Assembly (NCBI RefSeq): GCF_019131995.1
Contig: NZ_JAHONA010000008.1
Coordinates: forward strand, 1 to 64,000
Length of the DNA stretch: 64,000 nucleotides
Direction of reading: 5' to 3'
Source of the DNA: Collinsella aerofaciens
GTDB taxonomy: Bacteria; Actinomycetota; Coriobacteriia; Coriobacteriales; Coriobacteriaceae
In this document: positions 41,830 through 57,380 of the stretch, one piece after another
Layout: each line of letters opens with the position of its first letter
How positions within the stretch are numbered: the stretch's first letter is position 1
Made by a program: the position numbers and the translations under genes
The notes under the pieces: model-generated
What the model saw: the letters and a program-made list of their open reading frames with translations, nothing else
Told to the model about the DNA's origin: nothing
The model's database searches: none

Positions 41830-43206
41830 ATGTGGGCATACGAGACGACGTTCTATCAGATCTATCCGCTGGGCTTTTGCGGAGCTCCGCGCGAAAACGC
41901 CGCGCCCGTTGCCGAGGACGAACTCTCCCAAGCTGCCGGCACTGCACCCAACCCCGATGCCCCCATCATGAAAATCGCCCAATGGGCCGATTACCTGCAG
42001 GAACTCGGTATTGGCGCTGTGCTCATCAACCCGCCGCTCGAGTCTGATAGCCACGGCTACGATACGCGCAGCCTGCGCCATCTCGACCGTCGCCTGGGCG
42101 GGGATGCCGACTTTGCCGCCGTGTGCGAGACACTGCATGCCCATGGCATTCGCGTGGTGCTCGATGCCGTCTTCAACCACGTCGGTCGCGGCTTTTGGGC
42201 TTTCCGAGATGTGCAGGAGCGCAAGTGGGACTCGCCCTACAAGGACTGGTTTCACATCAGCTTTGACGGCGACTCCTGCTATGGCGACGGCTTTTGGTAC
42301 GAGGGCTGGGAAGGTCATTTTGAGCTTGTGAAGCTCAACCTGCAAAATCCCGCCGTGGTCGATTACCTGCTTGAGTCCGTGCGTCGCTGGGCCGAGGCCT
42401 TTGGCGTCGACGGCCTGCGCTTGGACGTTGCCTATATGCTCGACCGCGACTTCATGCGCCGCCTGCACGCCTTTACCCGTGAGCTCAAGCCCGACTTTGT
42501 GCCAATCGGCGAGACGCTCCACGGCGACTACAATCAGATCGTCAACGACGAGATGCTCGACTCGTGCACCAACTACGAGTGCTACAAGGGCCTGTACTCC
42601 AGCTTTAACTCGGTCAACATGTTCGAGATCGCCCATTCGCTGCACCGCCAGTTTGGCGGCGATCCGTGGTGCATCTACCGCGGCAAACATCTGCTGTCGT
42701 TTGTCGACAACCACGACGTGCCGCGCCTGGCGAGCATCCTCACCGACAAGTCGTGCCTGCGTCCCGCCTATGGCATGCTCTTTGGCATGCCGGGCATCCC
42801 GTGCGTCTACTATGGCAGCGAGTGGGGAATTGCCGGCGAAAAGGGCGGCCCCGATGGCGACTGGGCACTGCGACCTGCGCTCAATGAGCCTGCGCCCAAC
42901 GAGCTGACGGCGTTCATCACGCAGCTTGCGTACCTTCGCTCGGCCGACGACGCGGCTGCCCGTGCTCTCAACTACGGTGCCTACCGCAACGTGGTGATCC
43001 AGAACAAGCAGCTGCTGTTCGAGCGCGCCTGTGACGGCGCGACGGTACTCGTGGCGGTGAATGCCGTGGGTGAGCCTTACACCTTTGGCGCCGGCGAGCT
43101 CAACGGCTCCTTCGTCGACCTGCTTGCCGACGATGCGCCCACGGTCGAGCTGACGGGTACCCTTGAGCTTGCACCCTACGAGGTGCGCTATCTGTTGAGA
43201 GCCTAG
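41830..43206 (+). CDS. GH13 alpha-amylase-family glycosidase
   Basis: The 458-residue enzyme has the four GH13 regions: VVLDAVFNHV, DGLRLDVAY (nucleophile D199), IGETLHGDY (acid/base E228) and FVDNHDV (D296). No signal peptide, so it acts on imported malto-oligosaccharides. The short barrel and small C-terminal domain resemble cyclomaltodextrinase/neopullulanase-type or maltodextrin glucosidases. AGGAGGTTGCT precedes the ATG. It lies 3 bases before the DNA glycosylase gene. Confidence 0.88.
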   Translation: MWAYETTFYQIYPLGFCGAPRENAAPVAEDELSQAAGTAPNPDAPIMKIAQWADYLQELGIGAVLINPPLESDSHGYDTRSLRHLDRRLGGDADFAAVCETLHAHGIRVVLDAVFNHVGRGFWAFRDVQERKWDSPYKDWFHISFDGDSCYGDGFWYEGWEGHFELVKLNLQNPAVVDYLLESVRRWAEAFGVDGLRLDVAYMLDRDFMRRLHAFTRELKPDFVPIGETLHGDYNQIVNDEMLDSCTNYECYKGLYSSFNSVNMFEIAHSLHRQFGGDPWCIYRGKHLLSFVDNHDVPRLASILTDKSCLRPAYGMLFGMPGIPCVYYGSEWGIAGEKGGPDGDWALRPALNEPAPNELTAFITQLAYLRSADDAAARALNYGAYRNVVIQNKQLLFERACDGATVLVAVNAVGEPYTFGAGELNGSFVDLLADDAPTVELTGTLELAPYEVRYLLRA

Positions 43207-43209
43207 CCC

Positions 43210-43773
43210 ATGGCCGTGTCTAACGAGGGCTATCAACATATTGAGCATGGGTTTGAGCCTGTGTTCGACCAGCGCTCGCGCGTTTTGGTGCTGGGGTCGT
43301 TTCCCTCGGTGCTCTCGCGTGCCAATGCCTTCTACTATGGCAATCCGCAGAACCGCTTTTGGCGTGTGATGGCCGCGTGCCTCGGTGTATCCGTGCCGTC
43401 CAACGAGGGCGATCCTTTGGCAAACGGTGAGCCCGCGACGCTCGATGCCTCCATTGCCGCCAAGCGGGCCATGCTGCTGAACGGCGGCGTGGCCCTGTGG
43501 GATGTGATCGAGAGCTGCGACATTAAGGGCTCGAGTGATGCGAGCATTCGCAACGTTGTGCCGGCACATATCGAGTGCATTACCGACGTGGCTCCCATTG
43601 AGCAGGTGATATGCAACGGTGGTACAGCTGGCCGGCTCTACAAGCGCTATCTACAAGAACGCACCGGGCTGCCCGCCATCGTCCTGCCCTCGACAAGTCC
43701 TGCCAATGCGGCCTGGCGCCTGGAGCGGCTTGTTGAGCGTTGGCACGAAGCTGTTGACTGGGTCGCTCTGTAA
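43210..43773 (+). CDS. DNA-deoxyinosine/mismatch glycosylase, UDG superfamily
   Basis: The 187-residue protein has VLVLGSFPSVLSRANAFYYGNPQNRFWRV (residues 24-52), the GSFPS...YYGNPQNRFW signature of the hypoxanthine-DNA glycosylase branch, and PSTSPANAAW near the C-terminus. It removes deaminated bases. It is transcribed with the GH13 gene, probably without functional linkage, and is convergent with the unknown gene that ends at 43775. Confidence 0.87.
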   Translation: MAVSNEGYQHIEHGFEPVFDQRSRVLVLGSFPSVLSRANAFYYGNPQNRFWRVMAACLGVSVPSNEGDPLANGEPATLDASIAAKRAMLLNGGVALWDVIESCDIKGSSDASIRNVVPAHIECITDVAPIEQVICNGGTAGRLYKRYLQERTGLPAIVLPSTSPANAAWRLERLVERWHEAVDWVAL

Positions 43774-43774
43774 T

Positions 43775-44437
43775 TTAGATATTTGATTGAGCATAGGCGC
43801 CGAGGCGTCTGATGATGACGCGCCAGATTGGTGCGGGCACGGCGGGCTCGACACGCACCATGCCGTCGGCGTCGACGCTACCGGCATTGCCACCGCCAAG
43901 CAGCTGCGCATGCTCAACGGAGCAGCCCATGCGCACGGCGCCTACAAGCTTATCCATCGCTTCGGAAAATGGCCGGCGCAAGAGGCCCATACGCGGGGAG
44001 TGACGAAGCGCCGCAATACCGCTGCCGGCACAGACGACAACGCCGCCGCACCACAATTGGTCACGGCGCTCGCATGCCTTGTGTAGACGAACGGCGGTCC
44101 TGTGCGCCTGCTCAGCGCCCTCTTGTGTGGCTCGAATCACGGCATAGACACGCGTTCCCGTACCGCCAAAGCGCTCAAGCGCCTGCTCGATGGCTGTCAA
44201 CGTCTTATCGTCAGCCACATCTTCAATGGCCAGCACGATGCCATCGGCAACGCTGCCGGCGTCATTTGCCTTCAAGTCGACCGGGTGGGGGAGTGCGGTG
44301 CCGGAAAGCTGTGCATAGGCGGTGATGGCATCCTGCAGGTCCCAGAGCAAAAACTCAAGATCGTCGCTATTGGGAATGCTGATATACGCAATGGTTTGCA
44401 GTGTTTTTGGTACATCGCCGCGTGCGGTCGTCTCCAT
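43775..44437 (-). CDS. Conserved hypothetical protein, possibly flavodoxin-like
   Basis: I do not recognise this 220-residue protein with certainty. It is cytosolic, without membrane segments. The N-terminal 90 residues include an acidic helical part (DLEFLLWDLQDAITAYAQL); the middle contains RVYAVIRATQEGAEQAH and WCGGVVVCAGSGIAALRHSPRMG followed by RPFSEAMDKLVGAVRMG, which recalls NAD(P)H-dependent flavin oxidoreductases of flavodoxin fold. The ribosome-binding site GGAAAGGAGGC supports the start at 44437. Confidence 0.6.
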   Translation of the reverse strand: METTARGDVPKTLQTIAYISIPNSDDLEFLLWDLQDAITAYAQLSGTALPHPVDLKANDAGSVADGIVLAIEDVADDKTLTAIEQALERFGGTGTRVYAVIRATQEGAEQAHRTAVRLHKACERRDQLWCGGVVVCAGSGIAALRHSPRMGLLRRPFSEAMDKLVGAVRMGCSVEHAQLLGGGNAGSVDADGMVRVEPAVPAPIWRVIIRRLGAYAQSNI

Positions 44438-44530
44438 GCTGCCTCCTTTCCGGTTGGTTTCCGTTTAGGTTACACCGTCTGGTGGCGCCCCGCCGCGCTA
44501 TCCTAGTGCAACCCTTACGAAAGGAACGCC

Positions 44531-45667
44531 ATGCGTCTGCCCATGAATACCTCGCTTGCCACGCTCAAGCCCTCCGGCATCCGTCGGATTAACGCGCTCG
44601 CCGCCCAGCATCCGGGGTGCATCGCGCTCGCGCTCGGCGAGCCCGATTTTCCCACGCCCGATGTGATTAGCGCCGAGGTGACCGCCGCACTGGACCGCGG
44701 CGACACGCACTATCCGCCCAACAACGGTCGCCCCGCCCTGCGTGAGGCGTTATCTGCCTACATGGGGGATGCGGGCCTTACGTTTTCGGCGGACGAGGTC
44801 ATTCTGACCGACGGTGCGACCGAGGCCCTGTCGGCAGCATTCATGGCTATGCTCAACCCAGGCGACGAGGTCATTATTCCCACGCCGGCCTTTGGCCTGT
44901 ACGAGAGCATCGTCGTGGCCAATCACGCCAAGGCGGTCTTTTTGGATACGGAGCCTGCGCAATTCCAGATTGACGAGGACGCACTTCGTGCTTACGTGAC
45001 GCCGGCGACCAAGGCCATCGTCATCTGCTCGCCCAACAATCCTACGGGTTGCATCCTCAACACGGCGTCGCTCGACGCCGTGGCGCGCGTGGCGGAGGAG
45101 GCGGGCATCTACGTGGTCTGCGACGATGTATACAACCGCCTGGTCTACGTGGACGGCTACGAGCGCTTTGCCCAGCGCCACCCGGAGCTACGCGAGCAGA
45201 CGGTAGTCATCGAGAGCTTCTCCAAACCCTGGGCCATGACCGGCTGGCGTTTGGGCTGGCTCGCAGCCGCAGCCCCCGTCATCGCCGAGATCGCAAAGGC
45301 CCACCAATACTTAGTATCGAGCGCCGTCTCCTTCGAAATGGACGCCGCAGCCCGAGCCCTCACCGTCGACCCAACTCCCATGCTCGAAGTCTACCGAGCC
45401 CGTCGCGAACGCGTACTCGCAACCTTAGACGCCATGGGCCTCGACGTAGTAGAGCCCGCAGGAGCCTTCTACACTTTCCCGAGCATCAAAAAGTTCGGCC
45501 TAACAAGTGAGGACTTCTGCATCAAAGCCATCAAAGAGGCAAACGTAGCCCTAGTCCCTGGAAACTGCTTCGGCACCGAAGGCCACATCCGCCTAAGCTA
45601 CTGCGTCTCCGACGAAAACCTGGACGAAGGCCTCCACCGCCTGTCCACCTTCGTCTCAACCCTATAG
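44531..45667 (+). CDS. Class I/II PLP-dependent aminotransferase
   Basis: The 378-residue fold-type I enzyme has a PLP Lys in ESFSKPWAMTGWRLGW (K232), ICSPNNPTG and CDDVYNRLVY. It resembles PatA/aspartate aminotransferases of the AspC-like group; substrate specificity is uncertain. GAAAGGAAC precedes the ATG. From about 45255 to the end of the gene, codon choice shifts towards A- and C-ending codons (GTA, CTA, GCA, GAA), unlike the first two thirds, although the protein sequence stays in frame. Confidence 0.88.
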   Translation: MRLPMNTSLATLKPSGIRRINALAAQHPGCIALALGEPDFPTPDVISAEVTAALDRGDTHYPPNNGRPALREALSAYMGDAGLTFSADEVILTDGATEALSAAFMAMLNPGDEVIIPTPAFGLYESIVVANHAKAVFLDTEPAQFQIDEDALRAYVTPATKAIVICSPNNPTGCILNTASLDAVARVAEEAGIYVVCDDVYNRLVYVDGYERFAQRHPELREQTVVIESFSKPWAMTGWRLGWLAAAAPVIAEIAKAHQYLVSSAVSFEMDAAARALTVDPTPMLEVYRARRERVLATLDAMGLDVVEPAGAFYTFPSIKKFGLTSEDFCIKAIKEANVALVPGNCFGTEGHIRLSYCVSDENLDEGLHRLSTFVSTL

Positions 45668-45705
45668 CCATCAGGGACGCAACACATCAGCCCACCGACA
45701 TAAGG

Positions 45706-45940
45706 ATTATGCGTGGGGGCGTCGCTCAACGGAAAACCGGGCTGCCCCAAAGTCACCGCAGGCCGCGCCGCCGAAGGCCGGGCGCAAGGTTTCGTAGATT
45801 CCGCACGAGCCGGAAAGCACTTAATGTGCTTTCCGAGCGAGCCCAGGACCTGACCGAGCGAAAACCTTGCGCCCGGCCTTCGGCGGCGCGGCCGGATGGT
45901 GGAATTGTGTGCAGCCCGGTTTTCCGTTGACCGACGCCGG
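45706..45940. repeat. Giant hairpin element, copy 1
   Basis: Outer arms 45718-45745 and 45911-45938 (28 bp, one mismatch); inner arms 45761-45792 and 45862-45893 (32 bp, perfect); tip GGAAAGCAC (45812-45820)/GTGCTTTCC (45826-45834) with loop TTAAT. The left internal loop has TTCCGCACG and the right one CCCAGGACCTG. The same core recurs in copy 2 with different arm sequences. The 45668-46171 gap contains no gene, only this element and the rplJ leader. Confidence 0.9.
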
Positions 45941-45955
45941 GGTCCCCGCCATAAT
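45927..45955 (+). promoter_or_regulatory. Promoter of rplJ-rplL
   Basis: TTGACC (45927-45932), 17-base spacer, CATAAT (45950-45955). The -35 lies inside the right outer arm of the giant hairpin. Confidence 0.6.
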
Positions 45956-45978
45956 ACTTTCGGTTCACGCACGAATCC

Positions 45979-46050
45979 GCTGCCAGAGACAGCCGGCGCA
46001 AACGGGTCTTACCCGCGAGCTTAATGGGACTTCCCGCCAGCCGAGGTGGT
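45979..46050 (+). ncRNA. L10 leader RNA (rplJ autoregulation)
   Basis: The block CCAGAGACAGCCGGCGC...TTAATGGGACTTCCCGCC...CCGAGGTGG matches the layout of the L10 leader, in which AGACAGC...UUAAU...CCGCCGAGGU forms a kink-turn bound by the L10(L12)4 complex. It is located just before a terminator and rplJ. Confidence 0.8.
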
Positions 46051-46069
46051 CGAGTAGATATGTCTTCTC

Positions 46070-46106
46070 GCCCCCGTCGCTCATGCAGCGCGGGGGCTTT
46101 CTTTTT
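46070..46106 (+). terminator. Attenuator terminator upstream of rplJ
   Basis: GCCCCCG (46070-46076)/CGGGGGC (46091-46097) with inner CGCT/AGCG and the run TTTCTTTTT. It lies 65 bases before rplJ and completes the L10 leader switch. Confidence 0.88.
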
Positions 46107-46171
46107 GGACATGCCCCCGTCACGTCCTTGTGGCGGACCGTGCCCGGAAAGAATTCGAGGAGGTGTAATTC

Positions 46172-46693
46172 ATGCCCCAGCAGTACAAAATCGACAAGGT
46201 TGCAGAGATCGAGTCCCGTATCGCCGAGAACGCCGGTCTGTTCGTCGTCAACTACAACGGTCTGACGGTTAAGCAGGCTCAGGAGCTGCGTCATCAGCTT
46301 CGCGAGTGCGGCGCCGAGATGAAGGTCTACAAGAACAACCTGGTCAAGATCGCTCTCAAGAACCAGGAGCAGCCCGAGCTCGACGAGATCCTCGCCGGCC
46401 CCGTCGCTTATGTGTTCTACGAGTCCGAGCCGGTCGAGGCCGCTAAGGCCCTTAAGGACTTCTCCGCTAAGTACAAGGGCGTCCTTGAGATCAAGGGCGG
46501 TATCTCCGACGGCAAGGCCGTTTCCGCTGATGATGTTAAGGCTATCGCCGAGCTGCCCACCAAGGATCAGCTTCTCGGCCAGATCGCCGGTCTCATCTCC
46601 GGTTTCGCTCGCGACATCGCTGTCTGCGTCAACGGCGTTTCCTCTGGTCTCGCTCGTTCGATCCAGCAGGTCTCCGAGCAGAAGGCAGCCTAG
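46172..46693 (+). CDS. rplJ: 50S ribosomal protein L10
   Basis: L10 of 173 residues anchors the L7/L12 stalk. It starts MPQQYKIDKVAEIESRI and has LTVKQAQELRHQLRECGAEMKVYKNNLVKIAL, GPVAYVFYESEPVEAAKAL and a C-terminal L12-binding helix. GAGGAGGTG precedes the ATG. It is expressed with rplL and controlled by the leader upstream. Confidence 0.97.
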   Translation: MPQQYKIDKVAEIESRIAENAGLFVVNYNGLTVKQAQELRHQLRECGAEMKVYKNNLVKIALKNQEQPELDEILAGPVAYVFYESEPVEAAKALKDFSAKYKGVLEIKGGISDGKAVSADDVKAIAELPTKDQLLGQIAGLISGFARDIAVCVNGVSSGLARSIQQVSEQKAA

Positions 46694-46795
46694 TTGCTGT
46701 TTTCACCCGCGGCGGCAACGCCGCACCCCTGGCGCATTCGCGTCGTGTTTTAACTGATCTCCGTGCATCCGCACGGAAACCGAAAGGACTTAGAA

Positions 46796-47173
46796 ATGGC
46801 TAAGCTTACCACCGATGAGATCATCGATGCTCTTAAGGAAATGACCCTTCTCGAGGCTTCCGAGCTCGTCAAGGCTATCGAGGACACCTTCGGCGTTTCC
46901 GCCGCTGCTCCTGCCGCTGTTGTCGCCGCTCCCGCTGCTGGCGCTGCTGAGGCCGAGGAGAAGACCGAGTTTGACGTCGTGCTCGAGGGCTTCGGCGACA
47001 ACAAGATCCAGGTCATCAAGGCCGTCCGTGAGCTCACCAACCTTGGCCTGAAGGAGGCCAAGGAGGTCGTCGAGGGCGCTCCCAAGGCTGTTCTCGAGGG
47101 TGCCAAGAAGGAGGACGCCGAGGCTGCCAAGGAGAAGCTCGAGGCTGCTGGCGCTGCTGTCACCCTCAAGTAA
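46796..47173 (+). CDS. rplL: 50S ribosomal protein L7/L12
   Basis: The 125-residue stalk protein has an N-terminal dimerisation helix ([31 protein letters not shown]), Ala-rich hinge and C-terminal factor-binding domain ([40 protein letters not shown]). The ATG at 46796 follows GAAAGGAC; the longer frame from 46763 lacks a site. Confidence 0.97.
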   Translation: MAKLTTDEIIDALKEMTLLEASELVKAIEDTFGVSAAAPAAVVAAPAAGAAEAEEKTEFDVVLEGFGDNKIQVIKAVRELTNLGLKEAKEVVEGAPKAVLEGAKKEDAEAAKEKLEAAGAAVTLK

Positions 47174-47200
47174 TCAGGCTTTCTCGCCAGATTTCTTTGC

Positions 47201-47240
47201 AGACGGGGTTCGCATTGCGAGCCCCGTCTTTTTTGTTTTT
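47201..47240 (+). terminator. Terminator after rplL
   Basis: AGACGGGG...CCCCGTCT stem followed by TTTTTTGTTTTT. The 240 bases from here to galU hold no recognised element. Confidence 0.92.
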
Positions 47241-47487
47241 CGGTCCCTCGACATCGGTAGCTCAAACTGCCATGTTCTGTGATTTGCGTCGTATCGGGCA
47301 CCCTGCCGTTGGGCAATAAAATTGCACCATTCGAGCAATAATTTGCGTTGACCTGCTGAAGAATTGTCTCTGCCTTGTAGCGACATATAGTTCCAGCGGT
47401 AAGATGCTTAGGTATCGCAATTTGGTCTGCGGCTGTGTGCCGCACGCATGGGGCGCTTTTGCGCCTGCGAAAGGATCTTTGAATAAC

Positions 47488-48396
47488 ATGAAGGCAATCA
47501 TCCCCGCCGCCGGTCTTGGCACGCGTTTTCTGCCTGGCACCAAGTGCACGCCCAAAGAGATGCTGCCGGTGCTCGACAAGCCCGTCATTCAGTACGTCGT
47601 CGAGGAGGCGCTCGACCCCGAGGAAGTCGACGACGCCATCATCGTTACTTCTCCCGGTAAGCCCGAGCTACTGAACTACTTCCAGCCCGATCGCTCGCTC
47701 GAGAACCTGCTGCGCGAGCGCGGCAAGAACGCCTATGCCGATGCCGTCGCCCACGCTGGCGGTATGCCGGTCGACTTCCGCTATCAGTACGAGCCCAAGG
47801 GCCTCGGCCATGCTATTCGCTCTGCTGCCGACGCCGTGGCAGGGGAGAACTTCCTGGTTCTTCTGGGCGACTACGTTGTGCCTAACCGCGACATCTGCGA
47901 CAAGATGCTCGCCGTTTCCAAGGAGCACGGTGGCGCTTCGGTTATCGCCGTCGCTGCTTGCTCGCCCGAGGAAGTCAGCCGCTACGGCGTTATCGCCGGT
48001 GAGCGCGTCGGTTCGCTCGAGGGTGCCGAGGACGTTGCCGATGCAGAGCCGGGCGCTGTCTGGCGCATCGGCGGTCTGGTCGAGAAGCCCGCTCCCGAGG
48101 CGGCTCCGTCCAATCTGTACATCGTCGGTCGCTACCTGCTGAGCCCGCTGGTCATGGACCTGCTGGCAGATCAGCAGGCCGGCAAGGGCGGCGAGATCCA
48201 GCTCACCGACGCCATGGCCCGTTCGCTCGACCGCGAGGCCATGTATGCCGTCGTCATTGACCCGCTGTCGGGCTACGACACCGGCACTCCCTCTGGCTGG
48301 ATGGCCACCAACGCCCTCATGGCCGCAAGCGACCCCCGCTTTGCCGATGCCTTCTGGGATGCCATCGACGAGCGCGGCGGATTGATGCGCAAGTAA
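47488..48396 (+). CDS. galU: UTP-glucose-1-phosphate uridylyltransferase
   Basis: The 302-residue enzyme makes UDP-glucose for glycan and envelope synthesis. The N-terminal signature is MKAIIPAAGLGTRFLPGTKCTPKEMLPVLDKP; YEPKGLGHAI and GEIQLTDAM are also present. The ATG at 47488 is well placed by homology; a TTG at 47479 (LNN before it) is closer to the AAAGGATC site. It sits between rplL and rpoB, where most genomes have no gene. Confidence 0.93.
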   Translation: MKAIIPAAGLGTRFLPGTKCTPKEMLPVLDKPVIQYVVEEALDPEEVDDAIIVTSPGKPELLNYFQPDRSLENLLRERGKNAYADAVAHAGGMPVDFRYQYEPKGLGHAIRSAADAVAGENFLVLLGDYVVPNRDICDKMLAVSKEHGGASVIAVAACSPEEVSRYGVIAGERVGSLEGAEDVADAEPGAVWRIGGLVEKPAPEAAPSNLYIVGRYLLSPLVMDLLADQQAGKGGEIQLTDAMARSLDREAMYAVVIDPLSGYDTGTPSGWMATNALMAASDPRFADAFWDAIDERGGLMRK

Positions 48397-48416
48397 GCCT
48401 TCGGGCATCGACATTT

Positions 48417-48449
48417 ACGGGCGCGGACCTCGGTTCGCGCCCGTTTTTT
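48417..48449 (+). terminator. Terminator after galU
   Basis: ACGGGCGCG...CGCGCCCGT stem with an 8-9-base loop and TTTTTT. Confidence 0.92.
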
Positions 48450-48479
48450 ATAAGAGCTGCGATTGCCGGCTCTCTGTTC

Positions 48480-48536
48480 ACAGAAAATATATGAACAGAT
48501 GTTCGATACACATACATCTACCTGCGTGTTTTCTGT
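48480..48536. promoter_or_regulatory. LexA-like site inside an inverted repeat upstream of rpoB
   Basis: TGAACAGATGTTCG (48492-48505) fits the Gram-positive SOS box CGAACN4GTTCG at all but the first position. It is enclosed by ACAGAAAA (48480-48487)/TTTTCTGT (48529-48536). It lies 80-100 bases before the rpoB promoter; relevance is uncertain. Confidence 0.4.
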
Positions 48537-48582
48537 CGAAAAACTTTGCTACTCCAAAAACTCAATCGCGTCAAGGCTTTTC

Positions 48583-48610
48583 TTGCCCAACGGTCGGTAC
48601 CTGATAAACT
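48583..48610 (+). promoter_or_regulatory. Promoter of rpoBC
   Basis: TTGCCC (48583-48588), 16-base spacer, TAAACT (48605-48610), leaving a leader of about 70 bases. Confidence 0.6.
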
Positions 48611-48683
48611 ATTAGGTTGCGATAACTGGCGAAGCTATGCCTCGCCAACCCACCGAGCATTTCCGTGAAGGAGGAAAAACCTG

Positions 48684-52175
<3,492 letters not shown>

Positions 52176-52181
52176 TTGACT

Positions 52182-56660
<4,479 letters not shown>

Positions 56661-56688
56661 TTTCCTAGTACGTTAACCGCCCTTCCAA

Positions 56689-56724
56689 AGACCCGCTTCC
56701 CAACAGGGAAGCGGGTCTTTTTTG
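56689..56724 (+). terminator. Terminator after rpoC
   Basis: AAGACCCGCTTCCC/GGGAAGCGGGTCTT with ACA loop and TTTTTT. Confidence 0.95.
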
Positions 56725-56730
56725 TTGAAG

Positions 56731-56771
56731 AAAACCTGTCAATAAGGGACAGGTTTATTTTGGTAGGTTTT
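56731..56771. repeat. TGTCCC(C)TTT hairpin, copy 5 (inverted)
   Basis: This is the reverse complement of the element at 30095, with GGGACAGGTTTATTTTGG and TAGGTTTT in common. It lies between the rpoC terminator and the sigma-factor promoter. Confidence 0.75.
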
Positions 56772-56785
56772 TACTGCTTGAATTT

Positions 56786-56813
56786 GAAACATTTTGTCCG
56801 GCCAGAGCGTATC
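56786..56813 (+). promoter_or_regulatory. ECF-type autoregulatory promoter
   Basis: GAAAC (56786-56790), 17-base spacer, CGTATC (56808-56813). The GAAC/GAAAC and CGT elements are typical of ECF sigma-dependent promoters, and this one precedes the sigma gene by about 50 bases. Confidence 0.6.
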
Positions 56814-56861
56814 TATGGTGAGGGCCTCAGAAAGAATCATTAACGTCACCGGGAGGTGATT

Positions 56862-57380
56862 ATGGAAGAACAAGCATTTAGACAGGCGGTCGAAGATCAC
56901 CGGGATGTCGTGTTTCGGATCGCATTGACGTACCTGCGCGATCGTGCCGATGCCGACGATGTCGCTCAAGACGTCTTTCTGAAGTTACTCAAAAGCGATG
57001 CCCAATTTGAAAGCTGGGAACATCTTCGTCGCTGGCTTATCCGGGTCACGATCAATGAATGCAAATCGCTCTTTCGAAAGCCATGGAGGCGTGTGGAGGA
57101 TATTGAGAACCTGGCCGATTCGCTTTCGGCGGCGCAGGATGAGACCAAGGCCGTCCTGTCAGATGTCATGCGGCTTCCGGAACGATTCCGTATCCCCATC
57201 GTGCTCTTTTACTATCTGGGCTTCTCGACTTCAGAGATTGCCGAGTTGCTGCACGTACCAGCCGCGACAGTTCGAACGCGTTTAGCTCGCGGCAGATCGA
57301 AACTCAAGTTCATCCTAGAGGAGGGCGACCGTGAAATCCAACCAAATCAAGCAGGCCTTCGAGTCCGTCCAAGCCGATAG
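56862..57380 (+). CDS. ECF RNA polymerase sigma factor
   Basis: The 172-residue protein has sigma region 2 (HRDVVFRIALTYLRDRADADDVAQDVFLKLL) and region 4 (LPERFRIPIVLFYYLGFSTSEIAELLHVPAATVRTRLARGRSKL), without region 3. The ATG at 56862 follows GGGAGG; an earlier GTG at 56856 is too close. It overlaps the downstream membrane protein by 50 bases, the usual arrangement for a sigma/anti-sigma pair. Confidence 0.92.
   Translation: MEEQAFRQAVEDHRDVVFRIALTYLRDRADADDVAQDVFLKLLKSDAQFESWEHLRRWLIRVTINECKSLFRKPWRRVEDIENLADSLSAAQDETKAVLSDVMRLPERFRIPIVLFYYLGFSTSEIAELLHVPAATVRTRLARGRSKLKFILEEGDREIQPNQAGLRVRPSR

Noticed and set aside
45709..46272. Several 70-130-codon frames over the giant hairpin and L10 leader
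   Set aside because: They are produced by the GC-rich palindrome on both strands; Arg/Pro-rich products without start signals.
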